Source: Plasmopara viticola
Taxonomy: Eukaryota > Oomycota > Peronosporomycetes > Peronosporales > Peronosporaceae
Direction of reading: 5' to 3'
Length of the DNA: 64,000 nucleotides
Assembly: GCA_001695595.3 (NCBI GenBank)
Contig: MBPM02000001.1
Coordinates: 2,480,001 to 2,544,000 of the forward strand
Made by a program: the position numbers and the translations under genes
Shown: positions 1 through 10,737 of the stretch, one piece after another
Numbering within the stretch: position 1 is the stretch's first letter
Layout: every line of letters starts with the position of its first letter
The notes under the pieces: generated by a model
The model's database searches: none
What the model was told of the DNA's origin: nothing
What the model saw: the letters and a program-made list of their open reading frames with translations, nothing else

Positions 1-48
1 AAAAAGGTCTCAAAACTCGACATTAGACATCATTTTTGGCATCTATCA

Positions 49-1422
49 TTATTCTTGTCTGAACCCCACGTAATGCACCTGAATATCGGGTAACCCATTG
101 ATTAACGAGCGCATTTGCAGTGTGTTGAGGTCACCTACAAAAGCTCGCTCTCTATCCTTGTGGAGAACAATAACGTCTTCTAATTTTGTACACTTTTCCT
201 CCAATTTCTTAATCTTACGATCAAGCTGATTGTCGCATCCATTTTGAGAGGTAGCGTCGTCAGAATCGTCATTACCGCGCATTGCATCCTTAATCGTCAC
301 AATCTTCTTGCGTGTAGCTTTAAGCTTCAATTCATGTTGCTGAATATCATACTTTGTCTGACGAAGCCCCACAAGATTTTTGAAATCACACTGAGAGTCC
401 TGGCAGCGTACAAAGTGGGTGTCGATTTCTAGCCATATTCGGCAGGATCCGTCATGACAGGGCTTAGCACTGCCGCCCAAAGTGCGATGCGTCTCACACA
501 TTTGCACCCGGAGACTCGAGCAGCCTTGGGTACACACCATGCCCAATGGCGGACAGCAGTTTAATGCATCAATTAGCTTTATTGCTGCTCTTAAACGTTT
601 CTGGGAAGCAGGAAATCCTTTCGATAGACCGTCAATAGCACAAACCCCCGCAATTTTTTCAACTCTTTCGCAAGGGAGCAATGGTTCGACATGTACTTGC
701 AACTCTGTCTCTTCCTCTTCGATTTCGATCTCTGACTCGTTCGTACTCTCCAACTCGCTCGCTTCTTCCTTTTCATCGCAATTCAATGTTCCAGCGCCAT
801 ATAAATTTCGTGCCACTGTATGCCGAGCTCGTTTTGATTTAAAAGGTGCGAACTTGGCTCTCTGCAACTGTCGTTTGCTCCTCCGCCCTGCTATTGGCGA
901 GGTTGTCACTGTCAAGTCGATGTGTGGAGAGCAAGATGGCCTCGTTTTGGATATACTAGCATTTACAGCAGCTAGCGGAGTAACAGTTACAGCTCCATCC
1001 ACATCGACATTGGTTTTTATACTAGGATTGCAAATACTGGGGGTGGAAGGCACAGGAGCCGATTGGACTTCAGGCTCGACAACAAAACTGCCATTGTATT
1101 GAACCCATATGCATCCAGTGACCAACGACCTTAACTCGACGTCCTGGCGGCTACTAAAGCTTGCCTTAATAACATTCTCCATTTGCTCTACGAAATTTCC
1201 CGACGTGTTCATGTGCGTTGCCATATACGCAATCAACTGCCTGCAGCACTTTATATACGTGTCCATGGTGCACTCACTCTTGTCCAGATTCCGCTCAAAG
1301 TCGATCAATAATTGCGTCGTCTCTTTTAAAGTCGCACGGAGACGCCCACTTAAAGAAGAAACAACTACTTGTCTCCCTTCTTCATTTCCATCGTCACTGC
1401 CAACAAGTGTCATATTTAGCAC
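49..1422 (-). CDS. TAZ-like zinc-finger / coiled-coil protein, copy 1
   Basis: Intact 457-residue single-exon frame; function not known to me. An acidic, serine-rich middle carries a basic patch near residues 180-205 that could be a nuclear localisation signal. Residues about 293-347 form a cysteine/histidine cluster ending in C-x4-C-x9-H-x3-C-x4-C (CHDGSC through CQDSQC). The H-x3-C-x4-C spacing resembles TAZ fingers of transcriptional co-activators. A predicted coiled coil follows (about 350-430). A second gene at 35745-37568 shares the N-terminal helical region, the finger and the coiled coil, so this is a real paralogous family. The start Met is the first in frame; a second Met lies three codons later. 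Inference: nuclear protein-protein or DNA-associated adaptor. TAZ assignment is by spacing only and moderately sure. Confidence 0.72.
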   Translation of the reverse strand: MLNMTLVGSDDGNEEGRQVVVSSLSGRLRATLKETTQLLIDFERNLDKSECTMDTYIKCCRQLIAYMATHMNTSGNFVEQMENVIKASFSSRQDVELRSLVTGCIWVQYNGSFVVEPEVQSAPVPSTPSICNPSIKTNVDVDGAVTVTPLAAVNASISKTRPSCSPHIDLTVTTSPIAGRRSKRQLQRAKFAPFKSKRARHTVARNLYGAGTLNCDEKEEASELESTNESEIEIEEEETELQVHVEPLLPCERVEKIAGVCAIDGLSKGFPASQKRLRAAIKLIDALNCCPPLGMVCTQGCSSLRVQMCETHRTLGGSAKPCHDGSCRIWLEIDTHFVRCQDSQCDFKNLVGLRQTKYDIQQHELKLKATRKKIVTIKDAMRGNDDSDDATSQNGCDNQLDRKIKKLEEKCTKLEDVIVLHKDRERAFVGDLNTLQMRSLINGLPDIQVHYVGFRQE

Positions 1423-2138
1423 TCCCGGGTGTTTTTCTTCAACCCAACTTTCAGATTTTGGGATTAAACGAAAAACCCATCCACATTTCTATGCTTCATA
1501 TTACTCACAAATGTATAAAGTTTAATAGAGCAGATTCACCCATCCTAAAAGAACGAGGGTTAAGGGTAACTTACAGACGTTATTACAAGGGTCTGCAATC
1601 TGATACTTGAGAAAAGAAGAGCAAGAAATACACATTGGCTGCCGTATGGACCGTATGCCTTCCTTTAACCGTGGTATTTTAGCTAGAGGCAAAATTATTG
1701 AGGGGACAACAGGGGAGACTAGAACGTGCACTGGCAGCAGCCTAGAAATAACATTAGTAAAATGTAGAAAAAGAAAAGAACCTGTAAATAAAGTCGAAAA
1801 AATAAAAAAAAACTAGCCGATCGTGACAAATTTTTCAATGGAAAGCGCCATCTTGGAAACCAGCTACATAGACTCAAATATGAAGGAAAGCTTTTCCGGC
1901 GATCAGATATTGGTAGAAATTTTGTCTGCTCGTCGCTCGCTTCGTTCTGCAGCGAAATTGTCGTGAACATGCAAATATTACAGCAGACTCGTATCCAATA
2001 TCCCGTAGTGAGTGTCGTCGGAACTTATCATAATAGAAGTGTGTCTCGTCCTTCAAATTCTACATCGAGATTATTGCATGCTTAAATTACTTTGAGCTAG
2101 AGCTCATTGTTGGGCTTTGAATCTTAGATTTGCGGTTT
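1423..2138. other. Intergenic, no gene recognised
   Basis: No convincing coding frame on either strand. It should contain the promoter of the TAZ-like gene at its left end. An A-rich run near 1790-1815 is the only visible low-complexity feature. Confidence 0.5.
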
Positions 2139-2489
2139 ATACTCAACTGGGTTTTCGGAAAAGGTTGGGGTGACGCCCTCCTTCCAAGCGCGGGGGCTAA
2201 ATGCTCGCGCGCTTCGGGCAGGTGCTCTCGGGCATCTGCAGGTCTCTAACGAGTCTCACCCTCGACGCGACGGTCTCCAGCACTAGGGCGCCACCTGGGC
2301 TCTTACCAAGTCAGAACTACACAAAATAATGGAAGACCTACACGGCCTCGGTGCTGGCTGCACTGCCCGCCGAACGAGACTCGACGTATGCGGACACCAC
2401 TCTATGCCGTGGACTAGCCATAGAGCCTAGCACGTGCATAACTTGGCAACGCGATAACGTAATACAATACAATACAATACTCAACTGGG
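2139..2489 (+). mobile_element. SINE-like retroposon copy 1 with target-site duplication
   Basis: Element about 2152-2476, flanked by a 13-bp direct repeat, atactcaactggg, at 2139-2151 and 2477-2489. It starts with TTTTCGGAAAAGG, has a GC-rich body and ends in a repeated AATAC tail (2461-2480). The same about 325-bp sequence occurs at 3927-4250 (-), 28339-28661 (-) and 48831-49155 (+). Length, tail and variable-length direct repeats are those of an element moved by a LINE machinery. I do not see a clear tRNA-type A/B box, so it may be a 5'-truncated LINE 3' end rather than a true tRNA-derived SINE. Confidence 0.85.
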
Positions 2490-3913
2490 CAACGCTCAAT
2501 TGGTGTAACAGCTCAAAATCTATCTTTTCCGAGGTATAGACAAGTACTAGCTTGTAGGCAAATCGTACAAATACAATTTCCAGGAGAATTCTGTGCGCTG
2601 CTCATAGAATGTTTACGATTCCTCAAGTATTATTTGTACAATTGTTAATGTGAATCGACCCGATTGCGAGTAGAATTTAGACCATCTGGTGTGCATCCGC
2701 CTCGACGATGCCAGCCTCTTCCAAATTGATTGCTAAGGCCTCAATACGGTAGGGACCGACATAGCGTCTCGGGCGACCTTAACCGGCTCGGTGAGCAAAA
2801 GCTTATAGCTTACCAGTGGATGTAGAACCAAGCGGGACCTCTTTCATTTTGTGCCCTTGCGTCTTATCAGCACTAATACACGCCATTATTGTGACTTGCG
2901 CGATTTTTTTTAAAGCTCACACAACAATCTCAGTGAATAATAAAATTCAAGTCACAGCTAAGACCTCAAGATAATCAATTTTCTTGCCGTCTGCGACATG
3001 TGCATCGTCAGGGTCGTTTACTGCTAGCATTCCAAAGACACGAGCTAAAGTCACACTGTCTGAGTTCTATGCAACATTCTAGCTTAAGTACGCTGTGCTA
3101 TCAAATGATGTATCGGTCGCTTGAGGAGCACACTTGCGCCGTCCGCAACCACCTCCTGTCCAAAGTAGACAAACTCAAGAGTTTTTATCGAAAAGTATTT
3201 GCCAGCCTCAGCATTAAAGAGTGACAAGGGTAAGTGGTCCGCTCCACGAAACCCTTCCCATGAGCCTGCAGCTTGTACTACCAAGTCGAAAAGTCAACGG
3301 GACTACCTTACAAAAGCCAAGCTCACCCAAGACATACGCATACAATCCCGGGCGGTACACACGGCGTTCTCGCTAGCAGTCATTGTACTTATTTCGTGTC
3401 TTTTTTCCTCTCAAGCGCTTGGTCTGATGGCGAAATAGTAAGCTCATCTAAGCCCTAAGGCATCAACTTTGCTAGCGGAGACCGACGGTTGTGATGCGAC
3501 CCAAAAATAGGCAACAAAGAGGGACTTTAAGTGTAATCACTTTTTCTGGACCTAAGTTAGAATTAAGCTATTCGAGCAGAGCAAACTGCGAGGCCGATAG
3601 ATGAGGGAATTTCTGGCAGACAATCTATTCGCGTATGCACAGGATTGACTACAAAGTGCTCTGTCACACAGCACCTCGCACACAGAGGACGCATACGATT
3701 TCCAGGTCAATGATCAATTACTACCCCAGTCTCTTTAGTGCGAGTATAACGCTGGTTTTTTTTTTCGATTCCAACTTTTTTTTGTCATTTTTAATTTGGC
3801 ATATACACCTAAGACATTGTTTTAAGGCTCCTTTCGACGAGAGGCCTCTTTTTGATCAAGAGGAAATACCGGCAGTTTTTTATATGTTACTCCTCGAGGG
3901 TTTAAAAAAGCGT
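2490..3913. other. Gene-poor stretch, possible decayed LTR-element remnant
   Basis: No intact gene. On the minus strand near 2665-2800 a frame reads RPRRYVGPYRIEALAINLEE, which recalls the 'GPF/Y' segment after the integrase of Ty3/gypsy polyproteins. The surrounding frames are broken. Several 60-80 residue open frames (for example 3000-3224) have no recognisable domain. Confidence 0.25.
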
Positions 3914-4263
3914 AAGCGAATCACATTGTATTGTATTGTATTACGTTATCGCGTTGCCAAGTCATGCACGTGCTAGGCTCTATGGCTAGTCCACGGCATA
4001 GAGTGGTGTCCGCATACGTCGGGTCTCGTTCGGCGGGCAGTGCAGCCAGCACCGAGGCCGTGAGGGTCTTCCATTATTTTGTGTAGTTCTGACTTGGTAA
4101 GAGCCCAGGTGGCGCCCTGGTGCTGGAGACCGTCGCGTCGAGGGTGAGACTCGTTAGAGACCTGCAGATGCCCGAGAGCACCTGCCCAAAGCGCGCGAGC
4201 ATTTAGCCCCCGCGCTTGGAAGGAGGGCGTCACTTCAACCTTTTCCGAAAAAGCGAATCACAT
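3914..4263 (-). mobile_element. SINE-like retroposon copy 2 with target-site duplication
   Basis: Element about 3927-4250 in minus orientation, flanked by the 13-bp direct repeat aagcgaatcacat at 3914-3926 and 4251-4263. The AATAC-type tail is at the left end (GTATT repeats, 3927-3942). It is opposed to copy 1, 1.45 kb away, so the two form a large inverted pair. An 86-residue frame inside is open here and in the 48.8-kb copy, but it belongs to the repeat. Confidence 0.86.
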
Positions 4264-5981
4264 GGACGAAGATATTTCCGATGTTATTGGTTGATTATGG
4301 ATGTTTAGTATGCGCTACAATATTAATACAGTTATCACCTGCTAATGTACTTTTCTTATCTTACCAATAATTTGGTTTTCTAGAATAGTCAGAAAGAACC
4401 TTCTTAGCACGTTGCACTAGCACTTTACAAATGATTGGCTTGACTCGGAGAAAGGCATAAAAGTGGATAGCACACATGGAAAGCCGCGCATCGCTTGCGA
4501 ATGCCTGGCGATTGCAATACAAGGCTCATAGAGAGCCTAGGTGCTTGCTTCTCGTACGGATTTGCTACAGACGCTCAACTTAATTGGTATTTTTTAAATG
4601 GCAAGGTGATATCCGACCATTCTGCGGATTCTGCATAATGTATATACCATTTTGCTGCTCGCCCATCCCCTCGTACGTTTGGCGTTTTATCTTGCGGCCA
4701 ATCGTTACTTTGCGTGTGATCCAGCGCTATCGCCATCGACAGGACAGCATATTTTATTTTAGACCTCAAAATGCTATGAGGCTCAAAACTGGCCCTGTCA
4801 AGCGATGGTGAATACGTGCTTGACTGCTTTCACTGCGTTGCTATACTAAGGCACATACAAATAGCAATATAAGATCAATTGAATTGAAAATTGTAATCAA
4901 TCACATGGTATTTTGTTATTTATCAAATGCATGATTGGTCATTTCCGCTTCTAAGGCGATTATAGAATAGTAGAGATCAGTTTTTAAGCAGGTAAGGGAT
5001 TCGAAAATTATTGTAAATCATAGTTCTCCTCATTTAAGTGAGCAATGCTGGCTATCCTGAGCTCGCAAGTAGAGCCAAACTCAATAAACAATAAAGGTGC
5101 TCCATTTTAGATTTATACGACGCTTGTACCAAGAAATTTGCTGTGCAATTCAGCAGTGCTGCCGTCATGTATAATGGACCGCTACCGTTGATACGTCAGT
5201 AAGTTAACACTTGCCTTCATTCCACTTTCCTTCCCGCCAGTCATTATGAACCCATACTGTCGATTTGTACCCAAAACCTTCCTATTTTGATTAGTCCTTG
5301 CCTTACCGAGTTAAAAGTCACCTTTACCGGTACATCATTTATGTGACAAATTTGCAAATAGCCGGTTTGTCGCATAATCTCCAACATCGCTCACGTGTAA
5401 CAGCTAATAGAGGTGAGGAAAGTTTTAGTGACCGACACTATAGTTCTCACCATCATCCCTTTCGGAAGATGCTAGCATCTTAAATGCTACCACCGTTTGC
5501 CGGAAGTACAAAAAATTGACTTTGTGCAACTGAACAAGCTGACGTCGCATCCTAAGAACCAGAAGCCTTGACATAATCGACCACTTGTCACAAAAAAGCT
5601 GAATACTGTAAATGATCAGGAGTTATACCAACGACACCTGTTGCGCGAAGGGCGTCAACAGCCGCTTAGGAGATACAAACGAGTGATCTGTCGGGTTGGC
5701 AATCAAGTCACGGTACCGGCTCAACGCCACGATCATAAAGCAGAGGGTTCAGATTCTATTTTTCCTGAGCGTGTATACCAATTTTGGCCAATCGGCCGGC
5801 AACACTGTCTCCTTTGCATCCCTTGGCTTATCCATGCTGCCTCTTTTCGTCGTCCAGCAGTTTAACTTGCACCCTGTTCGAATTCTCAGCCAAACCGTGG
5901 CGAGCAAGCCACATGCGACCACTTTCCTTCTTTCCACGTCTTGCGCACACGCATCCTTCTTCTTAGAGTTTCTACGCCAAG
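4264..5981. other. Intergenic, upstream of the first GH81 gene
   Basis: No supported gene. A 75-residue frame at 4584-4811 (+) is cysteine- and aromatic-rich but has no signal peptide or known domain. The last few hundred bases should hold the GH81 promoter and leader; several ATGs there (5641, 5696, 5784) open only short overlapping frames. Confidence 0.45.
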
Positions 5982-8348
5982 ATGACCCCTTGCAAGTGGG
6001 TTCGAGTCGCACTCGCGTCTTCGGTCATGATCGGTCACGTGCTCGGCTTCAACGATTTCAGGCACACCTTTCCACCCGCATTGCCACCCGGTCCACCCTT
6101 ATATGCAACCTTTCCTCCATATCCCACCGACCGGCCGAGATCTCTGCAAACTTCGGGGGGTAATGACTATTTCGCTCCTTTTAGTACTGATGAACCGTCC
6201 AAAGAACTCTTTGAACGGAATGGCAGCCTTGCCCAACTTGCTCCAATCATCAACGTTGCCAAGTCAGCACTCAATCAACCCGTTCCGACAAACGAGTGGT
6301 GGGGAAATTTGATCCACGTCACGGCAACAAACCTATCCGAAAATTATCCAGCCTGGGCGCAGCCGTACTCCCTTTTTCTACCAAAGGAAGCACCGTATGG
6401 CCTCCGCGTGTGTTATCCCTATACATACCGTGAATTTGCACCCGAAGCTAACAATACTGTGCGATGGTACCATCACATTATTCACAACGACGTAACATTT
6501 GCTGCGCAAGAATTCAACGGGACGAAACCCGATTACGAAGTGTATGCATGGGACGACACTGGCATCAAGCTTCGTACTTGTGACACCAATAGTGGAAAAT
6601 GCATGGATTCCGCATTGTTGAGCGGGATGGCGTTCGTCTCTGCCAAGTACGACGGACTCACGCCACGCCTTGATACGGAGCACAACATTACGTCTGTGGA
6701 CAATTCCACACCGGGAAAGTTTGTCATTCGCTTCAACAATAGTCAGACGTGGGTGTTGTATGCAAATGACGAGAGTCTTTCATTCACTGTAGAAGACTCG
6801 GTCGTCTTTTCAGCAAACTTTTCCGGCTCCTCATTGGTGGCAAATAAGGCGTTTTCTGGTATTCTTCGAGCTGCCATTCTACCGGAGAATGCCGACATTA
6901 CTACTTACGACAAATACGCGGAATGTGTTGTGCGAGGTGGCACTGTGTCCATGGACTCTCGAACCCAATATGCGCTGCATTGGGAAGCGGAGGGTAGTAC
7001 ATGCGAGGCAGGAGGTCTCTTGCACTTTGCTCTGGTGCACCAAGTCGAAGCCATGGGTGACGCCGCGATCAAGACGACGAGCCCGGGTGCGATTGTCCTC
7101 CATTCTACCACACGTGGGCAAATGGTGGGCCAGACTGTTACAACGTGGTCGTTTGTGGAGCCTGAAGCTGATTTCCAAGTGGATTTTTTCCCTTCGCGAA
7201 AGCCAAATGCATGGATTGTCGAAGAGACGGATATGCTTCAGACTCTAGAAAACGACATCACGGCCAACTGGACTTTGGAATCAAACAGTTGGTACTTTAA
7301 TGGCAAGTTGTATCAAAAGTACGCCTCCCTGTGTCTAATGGCGTCGGATGACGCTGTCGTTGGACATAACACGACATTGCTTCATTATTGCGTGGAAAAG
7401 TTGGAAGCCTTGATTGAGCCAATATTAAACAATACGTTGTCACCTCCGCTCGTCTACGAGACGTTGTACGGTGGAATTGTCACCAGTTTAATCTTCAAAA
7501 CCGGTGGACTGTACGAAGATTTTGGCAACGGTATTTACAATGATCATCACTATCATTTTGGGTACTACGTGACAGCGTCGGCAATGCTCAAGCACTTGGA
7601 CCCCAACTGGTCTCGGATGCCCGAGCTCGAGTACATGATTTGGTTAATGTTGCGTGATGTCTCGAATCCAAGCTTGGACGATCCCTACTTCGCTCGGTTC
7701 CGTCACTTCTCCTGGTACCATGGCCACTCGTATTCGCGTGGTGTGACTTTGCTTGACGAAGGAAAAGACGAAGAAAGCACATCTGAAGATGTCAACTTCT
7801 ACTATGGCATGACCCTGTGGGGAAAAGTGACAGGGCATAAGCAATTAGAAGACCTTGGGGGTCTAATGCTCCGTTTGAACGCACACGCCATTCGTACGTA
7901 CTTTTTGCTCAAGTCCGACAATGTTGTGCACCCACCGGAGATTGTCCGCAACCATGTGACGGGTATCTTTTTCGACAACAAGGTGTACTACAACACGTGG
8001 TTTTTGGACGAAGTGTATGCAATCCACGGGATTCAAATGATTCCTGTATCGCCAATCAACGAATTGGCACGAACGGCGCAATTCGTAGAGCAAGAATGGA
8101 ATGACATTTTGTCAAAACAACCCATCGTGACCATGGAAAACAGCAACGTGTCGTGGCTGTCGGTGCTACTCGTCAATGCAGCTACGGTCGACCCCATGGA
8201 TTCGCTGCGCCGGTTGAAGAATGCAACCATGGATGACGGCTTGACGCGCGCGTGGGCGCTGTACAACGCCGCCACGCGCTGCCGGGATGGTGTGTCTATC
8301 AAGGGCGATGTTACTGCGGAGCATCAAATCGTCGTCCAAGTCGCATAA
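5982..8348 (+). CDS. Secreted endo-1,3-beta-glucanase, GH81, copy 1
   Basis: 788-residue single-exon protein. The first about 22 residues form a signal peptide (basic start, then ALASSVMIGHVLG). The GH81 beta-sandwich region starts near residue 65 (LFERNGSLAQLAPIIN, then PTNEWWGNLIH). The (alpha/alpha)6 catalytic half has DFGNGIYNDHHYHFGYYVTA at about 510-530, with the family's catalytic Asp, and EESTSEDVNFYYGM at about 595-610, with the two acidic catalytic Glu positions. Many N-x-S/T sites fit secretion. GH81 enzymes hydrolyse internal beta-1,3-glucan links, the main wall polymer of oomycetes, so wall remodelling is likely; attack on fungal or plant glucan is possible. Length matches the family. 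A paralogue lies at 37655-39934. The Met at 5982 gives the best signal peptide. Confidence 0.95.
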   Translation: MTPCKWVRVALASSVMIGHVLGFNDFRHTFPPALPPGPPLYATFPPYPTDRPRSLQTSGGNDYFAPFSTDEPSKELFERNGSLAQLAPIINVAKSALNQPVPTNEWWGNLIHVTATNLSENYPAWAQPYSLFLPKEAPYGLRVCYPYTYREFAPEANNTVRWYHHIIHNDVTFAAQEFNGTKPDYEVYAWDDTGIKLRTCDTNSGKCMDSALLSGMAFVSAKYDGLTPRLDTEHNITSVDNSTPGKFVIRFNNSQTWVLYANDESLSFTVEDSVVFSANFSGSSLVANKAFSGILRAAILPENADITTYDKYAECVVRGGTVSMDSRTQYALHWEAEGSTCEAGGLLHFALVHQVEAMGDAAIKTTSPGAIVLHSTTRGQMVGQTVTTWSFVEPEADFQVDFFPSRKPNAWIVEETDMLQTLENDITANWTLESNSWYFNGKLYQKYASLCLMASDDAVVGHNTTLLHYCVEKLEALIEPILNNTLSPPLVYETLYGGIVTSLIFKTGGLYEDFGNGIYNDHHYHFGYYVTASAMLKHLDPNWSRMPELEYMIWLMLRDVSNPSLDDPYFARFRHFSWYHGHSYSRGVTLLDEGKDEESTSEDVNFYYGMTLWGKVTGHKQLEDLGGLMLRLNAHAIRTYFLLKSDNVVHPPEIVRNHVTGIFFDNKVYYNTWFLDEVYAIHGIQMIPVSPINELARTAQFVEQEWNDILSKQPIVTMENSNVSWLSVLLVNAATVDPMDSLRRLKNATMDDGLTRAWALYNAATRCRDGVSIKGDVTAEHQIVVQVA

Positions 8349-9091
8349 AAAACGTGTAATAAATCAGTGCTCCTTGATATTTTCGTGTACAAAACACATG
8401 TTTGGGAATCAAAAACCCTGATTTTCTTCATTTACAGCTGGCAGTCTGACTTGATGAATATATGGAACTAATTTCTTAGCTTCTCGCTACTTTACCAAGT
8501 AAAACCTGGCATTCGATCTACTAGAGCTTTGACAGTTAATAGATTCCAAGTTCCTGCTGACGTTTTAGCTGGCAGCTACCAAGCTAGCGAAACGAACATT
8601 ACTGTGTGAGCTCTTGAGTTACGTCAAGGTTTCGACACCGGTAGCAACCCTTTTCAGCAAGCGCCTCCTCGTACGATTCCACCAACCTTAGTATCGCTGT
8701 AAAGGATACGCGTACCTATTCAATAAACTCATACCACAAAAAGGTTTGGAATGCCTCGTCCAACCGTGCAAAACTTTTCTTTCTAGTAAAACCGAATTAT
8801 TGGTGCAGGAAAAGACATTCCTGCGATCGTCCAGCATGGGCATGACCTTTTTACCAAAATCAGGTCAAAACTTCGATGAAAAGCTGGTTGAGCTCATCGA
8901 TAAAGCTGGTCCATCCCATCTGTTCTTGCATCTTCGCGGGGATGAGATAATTGGTGCCACCCATCTGGTATCTTGCCCTCAGCCACTTTGCCGTGCACAA
9001 CCCAACTCGGTCGATGCTTTGCGCCGCCCAAAGCCCTAGACAACGAAATTGGACGCCTCGTGTGCAGGCGCCTCGAGCACGCACGGATCAA
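8349..9091. other. Intergenic between GH81 and kinase
   Basis: Polyadenylation-type AATAAA-like sequences lie just past the GH81 stop. Overlapping open frames at 8746-9039 (+) and 8860-9091 (-) have no recognisable domain. In-frame sequence continues upstream of the kinase to a Met at 8951, so 8951-9091 may be leader or an N-terminal extension of 47 residues. Confidence 0.4.
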
Positions 9092-10660
9092 ATGGCACCA
9101 ATTTCAGTCCCATCCAGCTCAGCAGTGGTCGACAAGGCCGTCACAAGCCCCAACGTGGCGTTCACCGACAAGAAGTGGGCAAAGGTGAAGACGTGGACGT
9201 TTGCCAACTTGCTCGCCAGCAACGTGTCACTTGAAGACGCCATGCGGAACGACGACGGTGTCCCGCATACGAAAGAAAAGAGACAGCTCACGAAAAAAGG
9301 CAATCGAAAGGCAATGGGTGGTGTTAACGACTGGGACTGCGCGTACAGCAGCTTGAAAATGTCACCGAAAGGGGCCGAGCCCGCAGCTGCTGGCAACAAT
9401 GACTGGGATTGCTCGTACAGGCTCAAGCCGTGTACCTTTCGCTCCACGATCTCGGCATCGTCGTCTACCAGCACGCTCCTATCGGATGCGGAAGGGAGTC
9501 ACTCGAGACAGTCGAGTGACGAAGGATTAGAGCACGAAGAGACGGTGCTTGAAGAACTCGAATTCGAGCAAGACGAGTGCGGCGATGGAACGCGCCATGT
9601 ATTCGATATTGTACGCATCATCGGGTCAGGATCCTACGGCACTGTGCTGCTCTGTCGCTTACGGGCGTGTCCCAATCGCCTCTATGCTGTAAAGGTCGTG
9701 TACAAGTCGAAACTGAGCGACCGTGAAGGCAATTCAGACACCACTCGTCAAGTGCAGCGCTTGCTTACGGAGAAAAACATCCTTTGCTCGGTGACACATC
9801 CGTTTATTACCAAAATGTACTGTTCGTTCGAAACACCCGATGCGCTGAATTATGTGCTAGAGTACTGTCCTGGTGGTGACATGTACTTCCTGCTTGAGAA
9901 ATTTCCGCACAAGCGTCTTCCAGAAGATCACGTGCAATTCTACGCGGCGTCAATTGCCTTGGCACTGCGGTATCTTCACCACCGTGGTATCATGTACCGC
10001 GATCTCAAGCCTGAAAACATTCTACTCGACGAAGCAGGTTTTCTCCGACTTGCTGACTTTGGGCTCGCGCACGAGCACATGAACCCGTCCGAGCAGAATT
10101 GTACAAGTTTCTGTGGCTCCGCTGATTATATCGCGCCTGAGGTGATTCGAGGCAACGGCTACGGTTTAGCGGCTGATCTCTGGAGCTTTGGCTGTGTGGT
10201 GTACGAGATGCTGACGGGATTTCCACCCTTTTACTCGCACCACGATCGGGCCTTGCTCTTTGATAAGATCAAGACAGATGAGCCAGGGTTCCCGCGACAC
10301 TGCTCGCCTCCTCTCTGCGACTTTCTCTCGGGTCTCTTGCACAAGGAATCGAGCCAGCGGCTTGGCAATGGCCCTAATGGAATGCAAGAGATCTTTGACC
10401 ATCCATTCTTTGCGAACATTAGTTGGCACCGTCTCAAGACCAAGCAGGTTGTTCCGCCTCTTGTTCCGAACCTGGCTGGCAAGCTGGATACCTCAAACTT
10501 TGAGAATCAATTCACGTCGCAACTGGTGGATGGCCACCTCGTGTATGAAGAGCGGGGCTCGCACCGTGCTTGTGCTGGCACGGACGAAAACAGCTTTTAC
10601 TTTGGCGAGTTTGACTGGTGTGCAAATGCGTCACATTTTCAAGAAAATGATACCATTTAA
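9092..10660 (+). CDS. AGC-family serine/threonine protein kinase
   Basis: 522 residues from the Met at 9092; the frame is open to a Met at 8951 (569 residues). Kinase landmarks from the 9092 start: glycine loop IGSGSYGTVLL near 176, catalytic Lys in YAVKVVYK near 198, PGGDMYFLL, catalytic loop YRDLKPEN near 302, DFG near 322, activation segment SFCGSADYIAPEV near 340-350, and HPFF at the lobe end. The AGC tail has NFENQF, and an aromatic FYFGEFDW near the end resembles a hydrophobic motif. The usual AGC activation-loop Thr is Ser here. The N-terminal region is low in complexity and has two copies of a motif N-D-W-D-C-[AS]-Y about 35 residues apart (near 85 and 110). It is convergent with LIG4, with 77 nt between. 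Upstream regulator and substrate cannot be told. Confidence 0.93.
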   Translation: MAPISVPSSSAVVDKAVTSPNVAFTDKKWAKVKTWTFANLLASNVSLEDAMRNDDGVPHTKEKRQLTKKGNRKAMGGVNDWDCAYSSLKMSPKGAEPAAAGNNDWDCSYRLKPCTFRSTISASSSTSTLLSDAEGSHSRQSSDEGLEHEETVLEELEFEQDECGDGTRHVFDIVRIIGSGSYGTVLLCRLRACPNRLYAVKVVYKSKLSDREGNSDTTRQVQRLLTEKNILCSVTHPFITKMYCSFETPDALNYVLEYCPGGDMYFLLEKFPHKRLPEDHVQFYAASIALALRYLHHRGIMYRDLKPENILLDEAGFLRLADFGLAHEHMNPSEQNCTSFCGSADYIAPEVIRGNGYGLAADLWSFGCVVYEMLTGFPPFYSHHDRALLFDKIKTDEPGFPRHCSPPLCDFLSGLLHKESSQRLGNGPNGMQEIFDHPFFANISWHRLKTKQVVPPLVPNLAGKLDTSNFENQFTSQLVDGHLVYEERGSHRACAGTDENSFYFGEFDWCANASHFQENDTI

Positions 10661-10737
10661 CGACGTAAAAGGTGATGGCATGAAGTTGACGTGGCAAGTA
10701 GTAGAAAACGCATTAAATAATAATAAACATGTTGGAA

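Noticed and set aside
482..1102. 206-residue plus-strand frame
   Set aside because: Shadow opposite the TAZ-like gene; low-complexity Ser run mirrors the acidic stretch on the other strand.
3973..4233. 86-residue frame repeated at 48849-49109 and, extended, at 28308-28643
   Set aside because: It lies inside the SINE-like element; the openness follows from GC content and recent copying, not from a host gene.
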